Assembly: GCA_013365365.1 (NCBI GenBank)
Contig: JABVXU010000035.1
Location: 186,001-250,000, forward strand
Direction of reading: 5' to 3'
From: Cruorifilaria tuberocauda
Lineage: Eukaryota; Nematoda; Chromadorea; Rhabditida; Onchocercidae
DNA length: 64,000 nucleotides
The position numbers were made by a program, and so were the translations under genes. The notes under the pieces are model-generated. The model searched no databases and had not been told where the DNA came from. It saw nothing but the letters and a program-made list of their open reading frames with translations. Positions 62,656 through 64,000 of the stretch are shown one piece after another (the first letter of the stretch is position 1; every line of letters begins with the position of its first letter).

Positions 62656-63171
62656 GATCTGTTTTACATTACAGTTGTATAGAATTATTTACATGTAATG
62701 TTATTTTTCAACAAATGATTAGACGATTCTTTTAAAGGTTAATGAAATCAAATTAATTATCCTAAAAAGTTAATTCGTTTCTCTAAAAATTCAGATCGTC
62801 ATGGATTTCATAAATTCCTCAAAATAGTTTAGTATTGTTAATAATCAAGAAAAATGTTTCAGGATTTTCAATGAATGAATGAATTGATCATAGTATTGAA
62901 AACAATTCATGTTGAAGCAACAAACGTTTTATACTACTGATAAATCAATTAAGACTTAATGACCCATAACAAAAATGAAATTGAAATCTAATCTTCTCTA
63001 TGGAATTTATTGCGCTTCATTGCGTTTCATTATACTTTTCCCCCATAAGCTTTTTTAATAATTAAAAACCTATCATTGATTGATTTGCAATCGAAACTGT
63101 TTATTTTGATTCTTCAAAAAAAACTATAAATAATAAATTGATCCTTCAGTTGTACAATATACCAGGGAACC

Positions 63172-63184
63172 TGGCCATTTTCAG
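63172..63184. other. Short inverted repeat CCAGG-GAA-CCTGG
   Basis: A perfect 5-bp inverted repeat with a 3-bp centre, GC-rich in an AT-rich background. It resembles a dimeric binding site; no function is claimed. Confidence 0.5.
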
Positions 63185-63634
63185 GCTTCTTAGAAATAGC
63201 TGTTTCTGAATTCAAGTCCGACTTTCTTCTCATGCAACTTTTGAAAAGAATCAATGTTTTTGGTATTTTCTGTGATTAAGTCAATTATTAATTATCCAAT
63301 TTCCGTTTCAATTATTCTTAACTGCAATTGGAGTGATATGAATATATTCGACTAAAAATGCAATGATATGCTATAACAATGATTAATTTATTGCCGGAAG
63401 AATCGATAATTTGTATTGCTTCCTGTAATTTCTGTTACTGTTAAAGCAATGAATGGAATAATTTTGAAATAAAATTATGAATTCAAGAAAATTGTTGAAG
63501 GATACGTTTTGAATTTCCGCGAAAATCGCATTGCTGCTACTTTTATCCACCATTTCAATTATCAGAATAATTCCGTAAAACATCGCCAGAAACAGCTCGT
63601 CAGAAGAATCCTGAATTCATCTTAATGAAAGCGT

Positions 63635-63657
63635 TATGATAATGATAATGATAATGA
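63635..63657. repeat. (GATAAT)n short tandem repeat
   Basis: About four GATAAT units. Confidence 0.85.
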
Positions 63658-64000
63658 AGGCGTATAATATACTATTACCACTGTTATTGTTATGATGAAT
63701 AGGCGAAAAGTTGAGAGGACTAATAATGGCAGCAATGCTAAATTTTGAAGCAGATGTATTTCCGAAGTGAGTTTGAAACCTCTTCAACATTCAAAGAACT
63801 ACATTCACATTATTATTATAGAAGTATAAGATGTGAAAATTAACTTACTTCGAGCCATATTTAAATTATTTCTCAATTCTTCGAATTTTTTCCCTCCTCA
63901 TTGATTTTTGTAAGTTTTATCTTTTTAAACTTTCATGCATTTTTTGTTTTTTCTTTAGTTTCAAATCATTTTTTTTCGAACTTGTTTTTTTCAACTAATT

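Larger units (their letters stand above)
53780..64000. other. 10-kb right end: no convincing gene, several exon-like fragments
   Basis: Very AT-rich DNA. The ORFs of 60-82 codons here are about as many as chance predicts at this base composition. Slightly GC-richer islands with protein-like reading occur at about 55706-55810 (+), 56370-57016 (both strands open), 57916-58134 (+) and 59823-60182 (+). None joins into a gene model I trust. The region could be long upstream regulatory DNA or an intron of a gene beyond the window. Confidence 0.4.

Noticed and set aside
1..64000. tRNA, rRNA and spliced-leader RNA genes
   Set aside because: No cloverleaf with A/B boxes, no rRNA stretch, and no copy of the 22-nt nematode leader was recognised by eye; a covariance-model scan would be decisive.

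Overview
The window is nuclear DNA of a parasitic nematode, most likely filarial (spirurid). It is about 70% A+T. Its genes are split into many small exons with nematode-type acceptors (TTTTCAG or TTTTTAG). Several genes have an acceptor a short way upstream of the start codon, as expected for spliced-leader trans-splicing. It carries a cuticle collagen and a DB-domain secreted protein, both nematode-typical. The species and chromosome cannot be told from the sequence. The exon chains were assembled by eye, choosing splice sites so that reading phase is kept across every junction. All coordinates are of coding sequence.

Layout: (1) 1839-12109 (+), a BCL11-family zinc-finger transcription factor, 17 exons. 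(2) 16845-21238 (+), SKIP/SNW1 splicing and transcription cofactor, 16 exons. (3) 21896-22875 (-), an unrecognised small single-pass membrane protein, tail-to-tail with SKIP. (4) 24249-28560 (+), RMI1, the OB-fold scaffold of the BLM-TOP3 dissolvasome, 12 exons. (5) 29919-32392 (-), a casein-kinase-1-like pseudokinase lacking the catalytic residues, 8 exons. (6) 32840-34681 (-), a cuticle collagen, 7 exons. (7) 36627-36923 (-), NDUFA2 of respiratory complex I, one exon, with a doubtful small ORF just upstream. (8) 37750-49092 (+), a very long KANSL3 (NSL histone acetyltransferase complex) homologue, 31 exons and 1,527 residues. (9) 51553-53779 (+), a secreted DB-domain protein, 6 exons. From 53780 to the end I see about 10 kb without a convincing gene, only microsatellites and a few exon-like fragments.

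The genes do not form a pathway. Housekeeping nuclear genes (SKIP, RMI1, KANSL3, NDUFA2) alternate with nematode-typical genes (collagen, DB protein, CK1-like pseudokinase). Two gene pairs are divergent with short shared upstream regions (21896-22875 with RMI1, and NDUFA2 with KANSL3), so shared promoters are plausible. The observations most worth checking are the multiply inactivated CK1-like pseudokinase and its apparent one-base frameshift, the roughly 1,000-residue N-terminal extension of KANSL3 with a lost hydrolase nucleophile, a likely GC-AG intron in the collagen, and a SUMO-interaction-like motif in RMI1.
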